Below are positions 38,382 through 50,134 of a stretch of 64,000 nt of DNA, in pieces. The notes below the pieces were generated by a model. It searched no databases, was not told the origin of the DNA, and saw nothing but the letters and a program-made list of their open reading frames with translations. Numbering within the stretch: the stretch's first letter is position 1; each line of letters starts with the position of its first letter. The stretch spans positions 1-64,000 of the forward strand of contig NZ_JAEMSG010000003.1 in the NCBI RefSeq assembly GCF_016462945.1. Reading direction: 5' to 3'. The translations under genes were made by a program, and so were the position numbers. The stretch comes from Mycolicibacterium sp. Lineage in GTDB: Bacteria; Actinomycetota; Actinomycetes; Mycobacteriales; Mycobacteriaceae.

Positions 38382-39110
38382 TCAGTTCGCGATGGGCCGG
38401 ATGGCTGCGCGGGTCTTGGTGATGATGTTGGTGGTGACGCCGGGGGTAGGTAGGGCGACACCGATGAGGCAATCCCGCGTGATGATCTCGACGAGTTGAT
38501 CCTCGGTCCAGCCCTCGGTACCTGCGGGGCGCAGTGGCATCACCATGAAGCGGTGCTTCTGGTTGGAATCCTGCACCCGGACCTCGACGTCGTCGGGTAG
38601 CGCAAGGCCAAACTCGGAGAGCACCTGGCGTGGCCACCGCACGATCCGTCGTCGGTAGTTCGGCGTGCGGTACCACTCGGGGGAGTTGCCGAGGATCGGC
38701 CGCGGATAACACGAACACAACGCGCAGACAATCACGTTATGCACCGCAGGCGTGTTCTCCAAAATCTTGAACGCCACGAAGTCACTGGGCGTACCGAAGC
38801 CGGTGGGCTCTAGCCAGTCGACACCCATCTGCTTGCTCGCGGCGAGCGCGTCGGTGAGTGCGAGGTGTTTGAAATCCGGATCCAACCATGCCTTGGCCAC
38901 CAGTCGGGCGGCCGGCGTCGGACCGATCTGCTCGGCGAACTCGGTGAACAGCCGGTGTTCGGCGGCGGTGAAAAGGCCCTTCTCGATGCACAGTTCGCGC
39001 AGTGCGATCTCGAGGACCTCGAAGTCGGTGATCTCGTCGACCATCGGTTTGACGGTGCGGTCGTGAGCGTGGTCGTGGTCGTGCTCAGTCACGGGAAAAA
39101 CCTTTCTCAT
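38382..39110 (-). CDS. Nitrile hydratase alpha-like / thiocyanate hydrolase gamma-like subunit
   Basis: NVIVCALCSCYPRPILGNSPEWYRTPNYRRRIVRWPRQVL; His/Asp-rich N-term EHDHDHAHD. Confidence 0.88.
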   Translation of the reverse strand: MRKVFPVTEHDHDHAHDRTVKPMVDEITDFEVLEIALRELCIEKGLFTAAEHRLFTEFAEQIGPTPAARLVAKAWLDPDFKHLALTDALAASKQMGVDWLEPTGFGTPSDFVAFKILENTPAVHNVIVCALCSCYPRPILGNSPEWYRTPNYRRRIVRWPRQVLSEFGLALPDDVEVRVQDSNQKHRFMVMPLRPAGTEGWTEDQLVEIITRDCLIGVALPTPGVTTNIITKTRAAIRPIAN

Positions 39111-39116
39111 TCACCC

Positions 39117-39956
39117 TCAGCGGGCGGCTTCCAGCCAGCGCTCCGGGATTTCGGTCTGCAGGGTGTCGATCATCGGACCCGTGTAGCAGTGCCACAGTTC
39201 GCACTGCTGGAACCGGACGATGTAGAACCACTCCGGTTTTGCGTCGGGCCGGTCCCATGTCTCGTCCTCGGGTGCCGGGCTTTCATAGGTGGCCTCGGCG
39301 ATCACGCCTTCGGCGCCGCGGACGTATTCCGGTGTGCGGGTGTAGAACAGCGCCGGAAGTTCGCGGACTCTGACCCGGTCGCCGGCTTTGAACTTCGCCG
39401 GCCCCGCCTTGCCGGCGAAGATCTGCGGATCGCCGATGCCGGCTGCCTCGAGATGGTGGGAGTTGCGTTTGACCTTCGATCCGTCGCCCTCGGACTTCGG
39501 CTGGGCCTCGGGAAGCCGGCCTGCGAGTCCACCGGCGTAGCGGTCCTGGACCTCGGCCAGCCGCTCGGTCAACTCACCCCAGCTGAGGTACCCCTTCTCC
39601 AGCAGCAGTCGGCCCACCGACCACAGCCAGCGGCCGTAATAGGGAATACCGAGATAGACCGCACGCCCCACGTCGACATTGCCGATGCGCCGGCGCTCCT
39701 CGGAAACCCAGATGCCCCTCATGCCGAGAACCTCGCAGAGCACGTAGGTCATCAGCTCCCACTGCTCTTCCTCTTTGTTCTCATAGTTCGCCGGCAGATC
39801 GAGTTCGCCACCCACATCGTGGGGGTTCTTCATGTAGGCCAGGAAGTGATCGTGGGTCATCTCATCCGGCATCGGCCACTCCGATACTTCCGGATAGGTC
39901 GCCTTCAACCTCGAGATCAGTGCCAGTTGTTCTGCGCGCTCCGCGGCGTTGGACAT
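39117..39956 (-). CDS. Nitrile hydratase beta-like / thiocyanate hydrolase subunit
   Basis: MTHDHFLAYMKNPHDVGGELD; FKAGDRVRVRELPALFYTRTPEYVRGAEGVIAE. Confidence 0.85.
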   Translation of the reverse strand: MSNAAERAEQLALISRLKATYPEVSEWPMPDEMTHDHFLAYMKNPHDVGGELDLPANYENKEEEQWELMTYVLCEVLGMRGIWVSEERRRIGNVDVGRAVYLGIPYYGRWLWSVGRLLLEKGYLSWGELTERLAEVQDRYAGGLAGRLPEAQPKSEGDGSKVKRNSHHLEAAGIGDPQIFAGKAGPAKFKAGDRVRVRELPALFYTRTPEYVRGAEGVIAEATYESPAPEDETWDRPDAKPEWFYIVRFQQCELWHCYTGPMIDTLQTEIPERWLEAAR

Positions 39957-40109
39957 GGGCAGCTCCCTAAAGTGTGACCCTACACGCAGAACTGCTAGCT
40001 ACGCGAAGGCCCCGGCGGCAGTGGGCCGGTGCATCGCGGGAGAACTTCAGGTTCGGCGGTAGCCTTTCGGCTCAGGGTCGCGTGACCCGTGCGGAGGCAA
40101 GGAGCTGGT

Positions 40110-40634
40110 ATGGCCAACCGGGTTGTCATACCCGGGCCCCGTCGGACCGGGCCCTCGCCGCTCGATATCGCCGCCATCGTCGGTCTCGTCCTGGTGGTGG
40201 CGTTGGGTGGGCTGTGCGGGTGGCTTGGCTACCAGGCCTACGAGGTGCGCGAGGCCAACCAACTGCGTCAGCTGTTCATCGAGACCGGCAAGCAGGGCGC
40301 GGTGAACCTCACCACGATCGACTACGCGCATGTCGAGGTCGATGTGAGGCGCATCCTGGACTCGGCGACCGGCCAGTTCCATGACGACTTCTCGAATCGG
40401 TCCGGGCCGTTCATCGATGTCGTTCAGAAGGCGCAGTCGAAGTCGACGGGCAGTGTCACCGAGGCCGGTCTGGAATCGGTGAATGGAGCCGAGGGCCAGG
40501 TGCTGGTGGCGGTGACGGTGACGACGACCACCCCTGATGTCGCCGCTCAGCCGAGGCGATATTGGCGAATGCGGTTGACAGTCCGCAGGGTCGACGATGG
40601 CGCCAAGATCGCGAAAGTGGACTTCGTGCCATGA
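40110..40634 (+). CDS. Mce-associated-type membrane protein
   Basis: Single TM plus extracytoplasmic domain, NLTTIDYAHVEVDVRRILDSATGQFHDDF. Confidence 0.78.
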   Translation: MANRVVIPGPRRTGPSPLDIAAIVGLVLVVALGGLCGWLGYQAYEVREANQLRQLFIETGKQGAVNLTTIDYAHVEVDVRRILDSATGQFHDDFSNRSGPFIDVVQKAQSKSTGSVTEAGLESVNGAEGQVLVAVTVTTTTPDVAAQPRRYWRMRLTVRRVDDGAKIAKVDFVP

Positions 40635-41215
40635 CAGACGAAAACACCGACTCCAATGCTGAACCCGACGTCTCGGAGTCCGAGGACTCCGTAGCCGAGA
40701 CCGCGGCTAGCACTCCGGTGTCGCTGAAGGACGACGGCCGGTTGCGATTCTTTGCGTTCCGCGTGCTGCCGGCCCTTGTCGTCCTGCTGGGTGCGGGTGC
40801 GGGCATCCTGCGGTGGCAGGACTCGTCGCATCGTGCGGTCGAGAATGCTCGTGTCGGTTCGGTGGCCGCCGCCCGTGACGCCACGGTGGCGATCCTGAGT
40901 TACAAGGCTGACAGCGTCGAGCAGGATCTTCACTCGGCGACTGATCGGCTCACCGGAACCTTCCTGGACTCCTTCACCGACCTCATCAACAAGCTCGTCA
41001 TCCCCGCCGCCAGGGAGAAGAAGATCACGGCGGCCGCACAGGTATCCGCTGCGGCCTCGGTGTCGGCCACCGCGAAACATGCTGTTGCGCTTATATTCGT
41101 CGACCAGACCGTCACCATCGATGGTGGCGCTCCCAGCGGCACCGCATCCAGTGTGCGAGTCACGCTGGATAAGGTCGACGACCGCTGGTTGGTGTCGGGC
41201 TTCGATCCGGTCTGA
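40631..41215 (+). CDS. Mce-associated-type membrane protein
   Basis: ATGA overlap with previous gene; VAILSYKADSVEQDLHSATDRLTGTFLDSFTDLI. Confidence 0.78.
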   Translation: MTDENTDSNAEPDVSESEDSVAETAASTPVSLKDDGRLRFFAFRVLPALVVLLGAGAGILRWQDSSHRAVENARVGSVAAARDATVAILSYKADSVEQDLHSATDRLTGTFLDSFTDLINKLVIPAAREKKITAAAQVSAAASVSATAKHAVALIFVDQTVTIDGGAPSGTASSVRVTLDKVDDRWLVSGFDPV

Positions 41216-41235
41216 ATGCGCGTTCCGGGAAGGAC

Positions 41236-41910
41236 TTACTTCTGGGTGATGGTTTCGGTGAAGGCACCGTTGCCGTTGTTGAGCCAGGTGATGGTGCCGT
41301 GCTGGAACTCGCCGACCCAGCCGCCGCCGGTCACCTTGTAGCCGCCACCGGTCTCGGCCTCATCACTGGTCGGGAAGCCGAGCTTGCCGGCGGGGCCGCC
41401 CTGAGCGGTGTAGGTCTTGAGGATCTCGCCCTGGACGAGGTGCGCTCCGGTTGACGGCGAGGAGAAGATGGTGCCGTTGGTGAAGGCCAGCATCGTGCCA
41501 TCACCCACCGTCGCCGCCATCGCCGTCGGTGCACCGAGTGCTAAGGCGCCACCCAACTTCTCGTATGCCGCAGCGGTGGGCCCGTCCATCGACACTTCGC
41601 CCACGCCGGGCACGTTCATCGAGGTGGGTGTGCCGTTGAGTACTGAGGACACCACGCTGGAAGCGGCGCTGCCCGCGCTACTGGCGGCGCTGCCCGCCGC
41701 ACTGGCCGCGCTGCTGGCGGCGCTACCTGCTGCACTGGCTGCGCTGCTGGCGGCTGTGCCGGCCGCGCTGGCGGCCGACGAGCCCATGCTGGATGCGCTC
41801 GATGCGATGTCCTTGGTGGCCTCCTTGGCCTGGGAGCAGCTCACGACGAACGCTGTGGCGATGGCGATGCCACTGGCCGCGGCCGCGGCACGGGCCAATT
41901 GAGTAGTCAT
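41236..41910 (-). CDS. LGFP-repeat lipoprotein with Ser/Ala-rich linker
   Basis: Lipobox FVVSC; SAASAAGSAAS linker; GGPAGKLGFPTSDE. Confidence 0.8.
   Translation of the reverse strand: MTTQLARAAAAASGIAIATAFVVSCSQAKEATKDIASSASSMGSSAASAAGTAASSAASAAGSAASSAASAAGSAASSAGSAASSVVSSVLNGTPTSMNVPGVGEVSMDGPTAAAYEKLGGALALGAPTAMAATVGDGTMLAFTNGTIFSSPSTGAHLVQGEILKTYTAQGGPAGKLGFPTSDEAETGGGYKVTGGGWVGEFQHGTITWLNNGNGAFTETITQK
41681..41779 (-). repeat. Three 33-bp degenerate coding repeats (11-residue SAASAAGSAAS-like)
   Basis: 41681-41713, 41714-41746, 41747-41779. Confidence 0.75.
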
Positions 41911-42167
41911 AATCTTGGGATCTCCTCCGGTGGATTCGACGGAATGCGACACATCCGTCGCACGACAACCTAGCAAATTTACGATACGTCCCTACGCGTC
42001 ACTGACGGTATGTTTTCCCTGAATGACGAGTTTTGGGAAAATAATGATTCGCCTGTGGCTTGTGAGACTCACGTTGTCCGCCGAGCGCAAAATCCGGGCC
42101 ACGGGGCATAGGTGCGATTAGGCTCGGCGCCGGAGCGGCACCGTCGCCGCCCGGGCGAGGAGCGACG

Positions 42168-43130
42168 ATGTCGGCGCAACCAGCCGTCGAGCGGTCAGTC
42201 AAGGGCCCCGCCCTGCCACCCGGCAAGACCATGATCGTCCACTCCGCCGACGGCACCCGGTTGCACACCGAGGTGTTCGGTCCCGCTGACGGCTACCCGA
42301 TCGTGCTGGCCCATGGGATCACCTGCTCGCTGCGGGCCTGGCATGAGCAGATTAACGACCTCTCCCGCGACCATCGGGTGATTGCCTATGACCATCGCGG
42401 CCACGGCCGCAGTGGTGTGCCCTCGCCGTCATCTTTCAGCCTCGACCACCTGGCCGCCGACCTTGATGCGGTGCTGGCCGCCACGCTGCGGCCGGGCGAG
42501 CGGGCTGTGATCGCCGGCCATTCGATGGGCGGCATTGCGATCAGTGCATGGTCGGATCGGTTTCGTCACCGCGTCGCGGAACGCGCGGATGGCGTAGCCC
42601 TGATCAACACGACCACCGGTGAGCTGGTTGAGAAGATCAAGCTACTGCGGGTCCCCTTCGCACTGGCCGGCGGCCGAGTCGTGGCCGCCCGCAACATGAT
42701 CCGCGCTCTCGGTGGCGCTCCACTGGTCCGGGGCGCCCAACCGGGCAGCCGGCGCTTCATCCAGATGATGGCGGTCGGCGCCGACGCCGACCCGGCGATC
42801 TCGCGCTTCCTCCACGAACTGTTCGCCGCCACTCCGCCCGCCGGCCGGGGGGCGTGGGCGCGGGTTCTGGTCGACGAGATGGGCCCGGAGCACATCGACC
42901 TGACCGGACTGACCGTTCCGACCCTGGTGATCGGCAGTACTAGGGACCGACTGCTGCCGATGAGCCAGGCCCGAAAGATCGCCGCCGCCGCACCCAACCT
43001 CATGGAGCTTGTCGAGATACCCGGCGGTCACTGCGCGATGCTCGAGCACCCGACGGAAGTTAACCTGCACCTTCGCAATCTGGTCACTGCGGCGACCTCG
43101 GCGACACGCAAACGGCGGTTCAGTTCCTAA
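42168..43130 (+). CDS. Alpha/beta hydrolase
   Basis: [26 protein letters not shown]. Confidence 0.9.
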   Translation: MSAQPAVERSVKGPALPPGKTMIVHSADGTRLHTEVFGPADGYPIVLAHGITCSLRAWHEQINDLSRDHRVIAYDHRGHGRSGVPSPSSFSLDHLAADLDAVLAATLRPGERAVIAGHSMGGIAISAWSDRFRHRVAERADGVALINTTTGELVEKIKLLRVPFALAGGRVVAARNMIRALGGAPLVRGAQPGSRRFIQMMAVGADADPAISRFLHELFAATPPAGRGAWARVLVDEMGPEHIDLTGLTVPTLVIGSTRDRLLPMSQARKIAAAAPNLMELVEIPGGHCAMLEHPTEVNLHLRNLVTAATSATRKRRFSS

Positions 43131-44457
43131 GCGCTGCAGCCACTTCGGCGGCTGCTCGCTGCCCGGAGCGCACTGCTCCATCCATGAAGCCGGTCCACTC
43201 GTCAGCGGTCTCGGTACCGGCCCAGTGCAGCGGTCCGACCGGATGTCGGAGCAGCGCTCCGAACTGCGTCCACGATCCCGGCGGTACGGCAGCGGTCGGA
43301 CCACCGGGAGCGAAAGTCTCTGCTCCCCAGCGCTGATCGAGATAGTCGATGGGGTCAGCAGCCTCGTCGCCGAAGATCGCGGTGAAGCTGGCCAGTGCGG
43401 TCGCGCGTCGCTGCTCCGGCGGCAGAGCATCGAATCCGCGCGCGTCGACGAAACCGAGAAGCACGCCCGGCCCGCCCGATTCGGGGCCGACATCGAAGGT
43501 GATGAACACCGGGCCCTCATCGGAGAGTGACTGACCGGAGAGACCGTGATCGCGCCAGAACGGACGCCGATAGGCGGCATAGGCCTTGGACAGCGCGCCC
43601 TGCGGCCAGCGCTGCGCCAACTGCTGGTACTCGATGGGTGGAGCGGGTGCGATATCGATGTCCACGCGGTGGGCCGGGGGGATCGCCAGGATGGCACGCC
43701 GTGCCTCCACCACACCGGCCGAGGACATCACGGCCACCGCATCATCGGACCATTCGATGCGGGTGACGGTGGCGCCCAGTCGGACTCGGTCGCCGAGTTC
43801 AGCGGCCATCGTGGTGGCTATCTGGTGACTGCCGCCGGGGAAGTGGTCCTGCTGGGCACCGTCGACGACGTCGAGCATTCGGTCCAGGCCGCCGGCGGCG
43901 TTGACGTAGCGCACGGCGTGCAGCATCGACACCTCGTCGGGTTCGGCGCCCCAGGTCACCCGCGACATGATGGCCATCAGGTCAACCGAACCGGCGGTGG
44001 CGCGGACCGAGCGCAACCAGTCGCCCAGGCTGATCGCGTCCAGCTTCGCCGCACTGGGGGCCGACCACGGCTCCGCGACACTGACAGTGCGCGCGATGCG
44101 CGCGAATTGCCACTGGATGCGGCCGATATCGACCAGCCCGATAAGGCCGAGTTTGGGGATGGTGCCGTTGTAGCGCCGTACCGTACCGCGCCACCGGATC
44201 AGGTTGGCGCCGTCGTTGAATGTCGGTGTGGTGTCGCAACCGAGGTCGGCGGCCAGTTTCAGCACGGCGTCCTGGGTGGGTCCGACGAACGATGCGCCCA
44301 GGTCCACCGGGATGCCGGCCAGCATGGCCGAGTTGGTCCGGCCGCCCACCCGGTCGCGGCCCTCGAGCACCACCACGTCGAAACCACTGCGGCTCAATTC
44401 GCGCGCCGCCGTCAACCCGGCAAGGCCGGCACCCACCACCACCACGTCATTCGCCAT
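43120..44457 (-). CDS. Flavin monoamine oxidase family protein
   Basis: [57 protein letters not shown]. Confidence 0.93.
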   Translation of the reverse strand: MANDVVVVGAGLAGLTAARELSRSGFDVVVLEGRDRVGGRTNSAMLAGIPVDLGASFVGPTQDAVLKLAADLGCDTTPTFNDGANLIRWRGTVRRYNGTIPKLGLIGLVDIGRIQWQFARIARTVSVAEPWSAPSAAKLDAISLGDWLRSVRATAGSVDLMAIMSRVTWGAEPDEVSMLHAVRYVNAAGGLDRMLDVVDGAQQDHFPGGSHQIATTMAAELGDRVRLGATVTRIEWSDDAVAVMSSAGVVEARRAILAIPPAHRVDIDIAPAPPIEYQQLAQRWPQGALSKAYAAYRRPFWRDHGLSGQSLSDEGPVFITFDVGPESGGPGVLLGFVDARGFDALPPEQRRATALASFTAIFGDEAADPIDYLDQRWGAETFAPGGPTAAVPPGSWTQFGALLRHPVGPLHWAGTETADEWTGFMDGAVRSGQRAAAEVAAALRN

Positions 44458-44482
44458 GCCTCCAGATTAGGGTGAGGGTCTC

Positions 44483-45472
44483 GTGAAAGTACTGACCGCC
44501 CTCTTCGGGCCCACCGATGCCATCGACCGTGCCCTTGCCCTGCGTGAGGCCGGTGCGACCGGGGTGTTCACCTTCGAAGGCCCGCACGATGTTTTCGCGC
44601 CACTGACCCTGGCTTCGTCCGTCGGCGGGCTGGATCTGATGACCAATGTGGCAATTGCGTTCCCGCGCAATCCGATCCAGCTGGCCCATCAGGCCTATGA
44701 CCATCAGCTCCTGTCCGGGGGGCGGTTCACCCTCGGATTGGGCACCCAGATCCGCACCCAGATCGAGAAACGCTATGGCTCCGAGTTCGAGCGGCCAGTG
44801 GGACGGATGCGGGAGCTCGTCGGGGCCCTGCGGGCGATCTTCACCACCTGGGAAACCGGTGAGCGGCTGGACTTCCGGGGCGAGTTCTACCGGCACACCC
44901 TCATGACACCGACGTTCACCCCGGGGCCGAATCCCTTTGGGCCGCCGCCCATCTACATCGGTGCGCTCGGCCCGCAGCTGACCCGGGCAACCGCGGAGGT
45001 GGCCGACGGGCTGCTGGTGATGCCGTTCGGCACGACGCGGTTTCTGCATGAGGCGACGATGCCTGCGGTACGAGCGGGGCTGACCGCGGCCGGGCGGTCG
45101 GCGTCCGAATTCGCGTTGGTGCCGGAGGTGATCGTGTCAGCGGGGGAGGACCATGACGCCACTCGTCGGCTGCTCTCCTTCTACGGGTCCACCCCGGCCT
45201 ACCGTCCCGTGCTCGACATCCACGGCTGGGGCGATCTGCAGCCCGAACTCAACGCCATGTCCAAGCAGGGCAGGTGGAATGACATGGCCGGCCTGATCAC
45301 CGACGAGGTGCTGCACACCATCGCGGCCTGCGGAACACCGAAGGAGATCGCCGCCCGTATCCGCGAGCGGATCGCTGCGGCAGATGGCATGGCCGATACG
45401 GTCTGCCTCTATCAGCCGGGTCCCATCGCGACCGACATCTTGGCCACGATCGTCGACGAACTGCGGGGATAG
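44483..45472 (+). CDS. LLM-class F420-dependent oxidoreductase
   Basis: MTNVAIAFPRNPIQLAHQAYDHQLLSGGRFTLGLGTQI. Confidence 0.9.
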   Translation: MKVLTALFGPTDAIDRALALREAGATGVFTFEGPHDVFAPLTLASSVGGLDLMTNVAIAFPRNPIQLAHQAYDHQLLSGGRFTLGLGTQIRTQIEKRYGSEFERPVGRMRELVGALRAIFTTWETGERLDFRGEFYRHTLMTPTFTPGPNPFGPPPIYIGALGPQLTRATAEVADGLLVMPFGTTRFLHEATMPAVRAGLTAAGRSASEFALVPEVIVSAGEDHDATRRLLSFYGSTPAYRPVLDIHGWGDLQPELNAMSKQGRWNDMAGLITDEVLHTIAACGTPKEIAARIRERIAAADGMADTVCLYQPGPIATDILATIVDELRG

Positions 45473-45489
45473 CGCCTACGGCCTACTGC

Positions 45490-46631
45490 CTACGGCGAGA
45501 CTGTCAACCAGTCGGCAAAACCGGACGGGTCGTGGCGGCCGAGCGCACCGTGCTCGAACAGGCCCCAGCCCTCCAGCGGTGCCGACGAGTCGTCGTAGCA
45601 GAGCGCGCGACCCACGTGGTCGATCACACCGAAACCGGAGCGACCGATGATCGCCGGATCTTTCATGTCATAGGTCAGCCGCTCGGTGAACTTATCGCCC
45701 TTCCACACACCGTGGATCCAATCCGAGTCGCCGCCGTAGCCGCCGCCGACATGGATGGGCACCGGCAGCTTGGATTCGACCTCGAACCGCACCGGCGTAC
45801 CGGTGGCGTCGGTCGCGTCGATGGTGGCACCGGTGGGAATCCTTGTCCCGGAACGATAGTGGATCTTGACCCGCGGCCAGCCCAGCTGCTCGACCCGGCC
45901 GTCGCGCCAGATCCGGGTGCAGTCGTTCATAGAACGGAACCCGCTGGGATCCTCCTGGATGATCATGACGACCGCGAAATCATCGAATGCCATCGGCACG
46001 TACAGCCACCACATGCCCTCGAACGGCGGGTCGGCCGGCCGGCCGGCGGGTTCGGCTTCGCCGATCGGGCGGATACCCCACGACCGGTCACGGCTGCCGA
46101 TCCATGTCGCGGGGTCGACGGAGATCTCGGTGCCGTCGATCACCATCTGCCCACTCCAGGAACCCAGTTGGGCGAACCGTTGGGCATCCAGTGTCACCTT
46201 GTTGCCGGTCCGCATCACATGCCGTTGTTCCTGCACCACCGGGAACAGGCCTTCCCAGGTGAGGTCGAGTTCGATGCCCTCGGTCTCCTCCATGACGATC
46301 CGTATCGTCTGGAGTGGATCGACGACCTCGACGCGGTAGCTGTTGACGTGCTGGTAGAGCCGGTTCTGGTCGATGGCGTCGGACAGGTGCACCGCGGTCT
46401 GCTGATGCGCCTCGCCGCCGTACTTGCCGCCGCCGCGACGGGCGACCAGCACGTAGGCGTCCTTGACACCGAGGTTGGGGTAGTAACCGATACCGGTGAT
46501 CAAGAATATTTCTCCGGTGCGGTCGTGGGCGTTGAAGTAGGAGCGGTCGTAGAAGTTACGGTCCGAGGGGCCCGGCCAGGCGATCGGCTGGGGCACCTGG
46601 TGGACGGGATATTCATCGAGTGGTCCGAGCA

Positions 46632-46632
<1 letters not shown>
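45490..46632 (-). CDS. Conserved hypothetical protein
   Basis: Intact ORF, no motif firmly assigned. Confidence 0.7.
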
Positions 46633-48520
<1,888 letters not shown>

Positions 48521-48531
<11 letters not shown>

Positions 48532-48580
48532 GTAAGACCTAAGTCAGTAAGACCCAAGTCAGTAAGACCTAAGTCAGCAA
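48521..48580. repeat. 15-bp tandem repeat x4 spanning both stop codons of convergent SDR and nuoN
   Basis: gacctaagtgagtaa / gacctaagtcagtaa / gacccaagtcagtaa / gacctaagtcagcaa. Confidence 0.95.
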
Positions 48581-50134
48581 TCTGGCGGCGCTGTCGGCCA
48601 GATCGAGCAGCGGCTGCGGCAGTGCGCCGAGTGCGAACGTGATGACCGCGGTGACCGCGATCGCCACAACGCTCAATGAACTCGGCGGCGCGACCACGGG
48701 TGCGTCCTCGGGTGGATCGGTGAAGAACATCATCACGATGACTCGCACGTAGAAGTAGGCGGCGATACCGCTGGCGACCACCCCGACCACCACCAGCGGG
48801 ATCGCCCCACCCTCGCCGGCGGCCTTGAAGACGGCGAACTTGCTGACGAAGCCACTCGTCAACGGGATGCCGGCGAATGCCAGCAGGAACAGCGAGAACA
48901 CCACCCCTACCAGCGGATAGCGCCGGCCCAGACCCGCCCACCGGGCCAGGTCGGTCTGCTCGGTGCCGTCGCGGTCGCGGACCACGCCGACCACGGCGAA
49001 GGCGCCCAGGGTGCTGAACCCGTAGGCGGCCAGATAGAACAGCGTTCCGGTCAGGCCGGCCGGGTTGGCGGCAACAACGCCGGTGAGGATGAAGCCGGTG
49101 TGCGCCACCGCCGAGTAGGCCAGCATGCGCTTGACGTCCCGTTGCGTCACCGCGGCAATGGTTCCGGCCACCATGGTCAGGATCGCGATGGCCCACAGCA
49201 CCGGCCGCCAGTCGTCCTTCAATGCCGGCGCTGCGACGTAGAGCAGTCGAAGCAGCGCGCCGAATGCGGCGATCTTGGTGGCCGCCGCCATGAACGCGGT
49301 GACGGGCGTAGGTGCGCCCTGATAGACGTCGGGCACCCACGCGTGGAACGGCACCGCTCCGACCTTGAACAGCAGGGCGACCGTCACGAGAGCGAGGCCG
49401 AGGAGCACCAGGGTTTTGTTTCCCGAACCGGTGTTGATGGCCGCGGCGATCCCGGTGATGCTCAAGGTGCCGGCGTAGCCGTACAGCAGCGCCATGCCGT
49501 AGAGGAAGAATGCCGACGAGAAGGCGCCCAGCAGGAAGTACTTCAGCGAGGCTTCCTGGGAGAGCAGCCGACGCCGCCGAGCCAGGCCGCACATCAGGTA
49601 TAGCGGCAGCGAGAACACCTCGAGTGCGATGAACATGGTCAGTAGGTCACCGGCTGCGGGAAACAGCAGCATGCCGCCGACGGCGAACATCGTCAGCGGG
49701 AACACCTCGGTCTGGGCGATCCCGGCCTTGGTGGCCACCTTCTCGGCAACGCTGCCCGGCACCGTCGACGCCTGCGCGGTGAACGCATCCAAACCCGAAG
49801 CGCCCGAACCGGATCCGTCGTAGGTGGTGTGCTCGGCGATCAGCAGTAACCCGAGGATGGCGACCAGCAGGATGGTGCCCTGCAGGAATAGGGTGGGCCG
49901 GTCCACGGTGACCGCTCCCACTGCCGCCAGCTGTCCAGCCCCGGTGCCGAGGTTGGCGTACACCAAGACCAGGGCGGCGAACGCGGCGGCCAGGCCGGCG
50001 AGGCTCAGCGCCACCTGGGCGCCGTAGCGGCTTTGCCGCGGTGCGAAGGCCTCGATCAGCACCCCGGCGATGGCGATGCCGAGCACGATCAATATGGGCG
50101 AGAGCATCCCGTACTCGATGCTGGGCGCGGTCAT
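48569..50134 (-). CDS. nuoN: NADH-quinone oxidoreductase subunit N
   Basis: Antiporter-like TM protein at end of nuo operon; ATG at 50134. Confidence 0.93.
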   Translation of the reverse strand: MTAPSIEYGMLSPILIVLGIAIAGVLIEAFAPRQSRYGAQVALSLAGLAAAFAALVLVYANLGTGAGQLAAVGAVTVDRPTLFLQGTILLVAILGLLLIAEHTTYDGSGSGASGLDAFTAQASTVPGSVAEKVATKAGIAQTEVFPLTMFAVGGMLLFPAAGDLLTMFIALEVFSLPLYLMCGLARRRRLLSQEASLKYFLLGAFSSAFFLYGMALLYGYAGTLSITGIAAAINTGSGNKTLVLLGLALVTVALLFKVGAVPFHAWVPDVYQGAPTPVTAFMAAATKIAAFGALLRLLYVAAPALKDDWRPVLWAIAILTMVAGTIAAVTQRDVKRMLAYSAVAHTGFILTGVVAANPAGLTGTLFYLAAYGFSTLGAFAVVGVVRDRDGTEQTDLARWAGLGRRYPLVGVVFSLFLLAFAGIPLTSGFVSKFAVFKAAGEGGAIPLVVVGVVASGIAAYFYVRVIVMMFFTDPPEDAPVVAPPSSLSVVAIAVTAVITFALGALPQPLLDLADSAARLLT

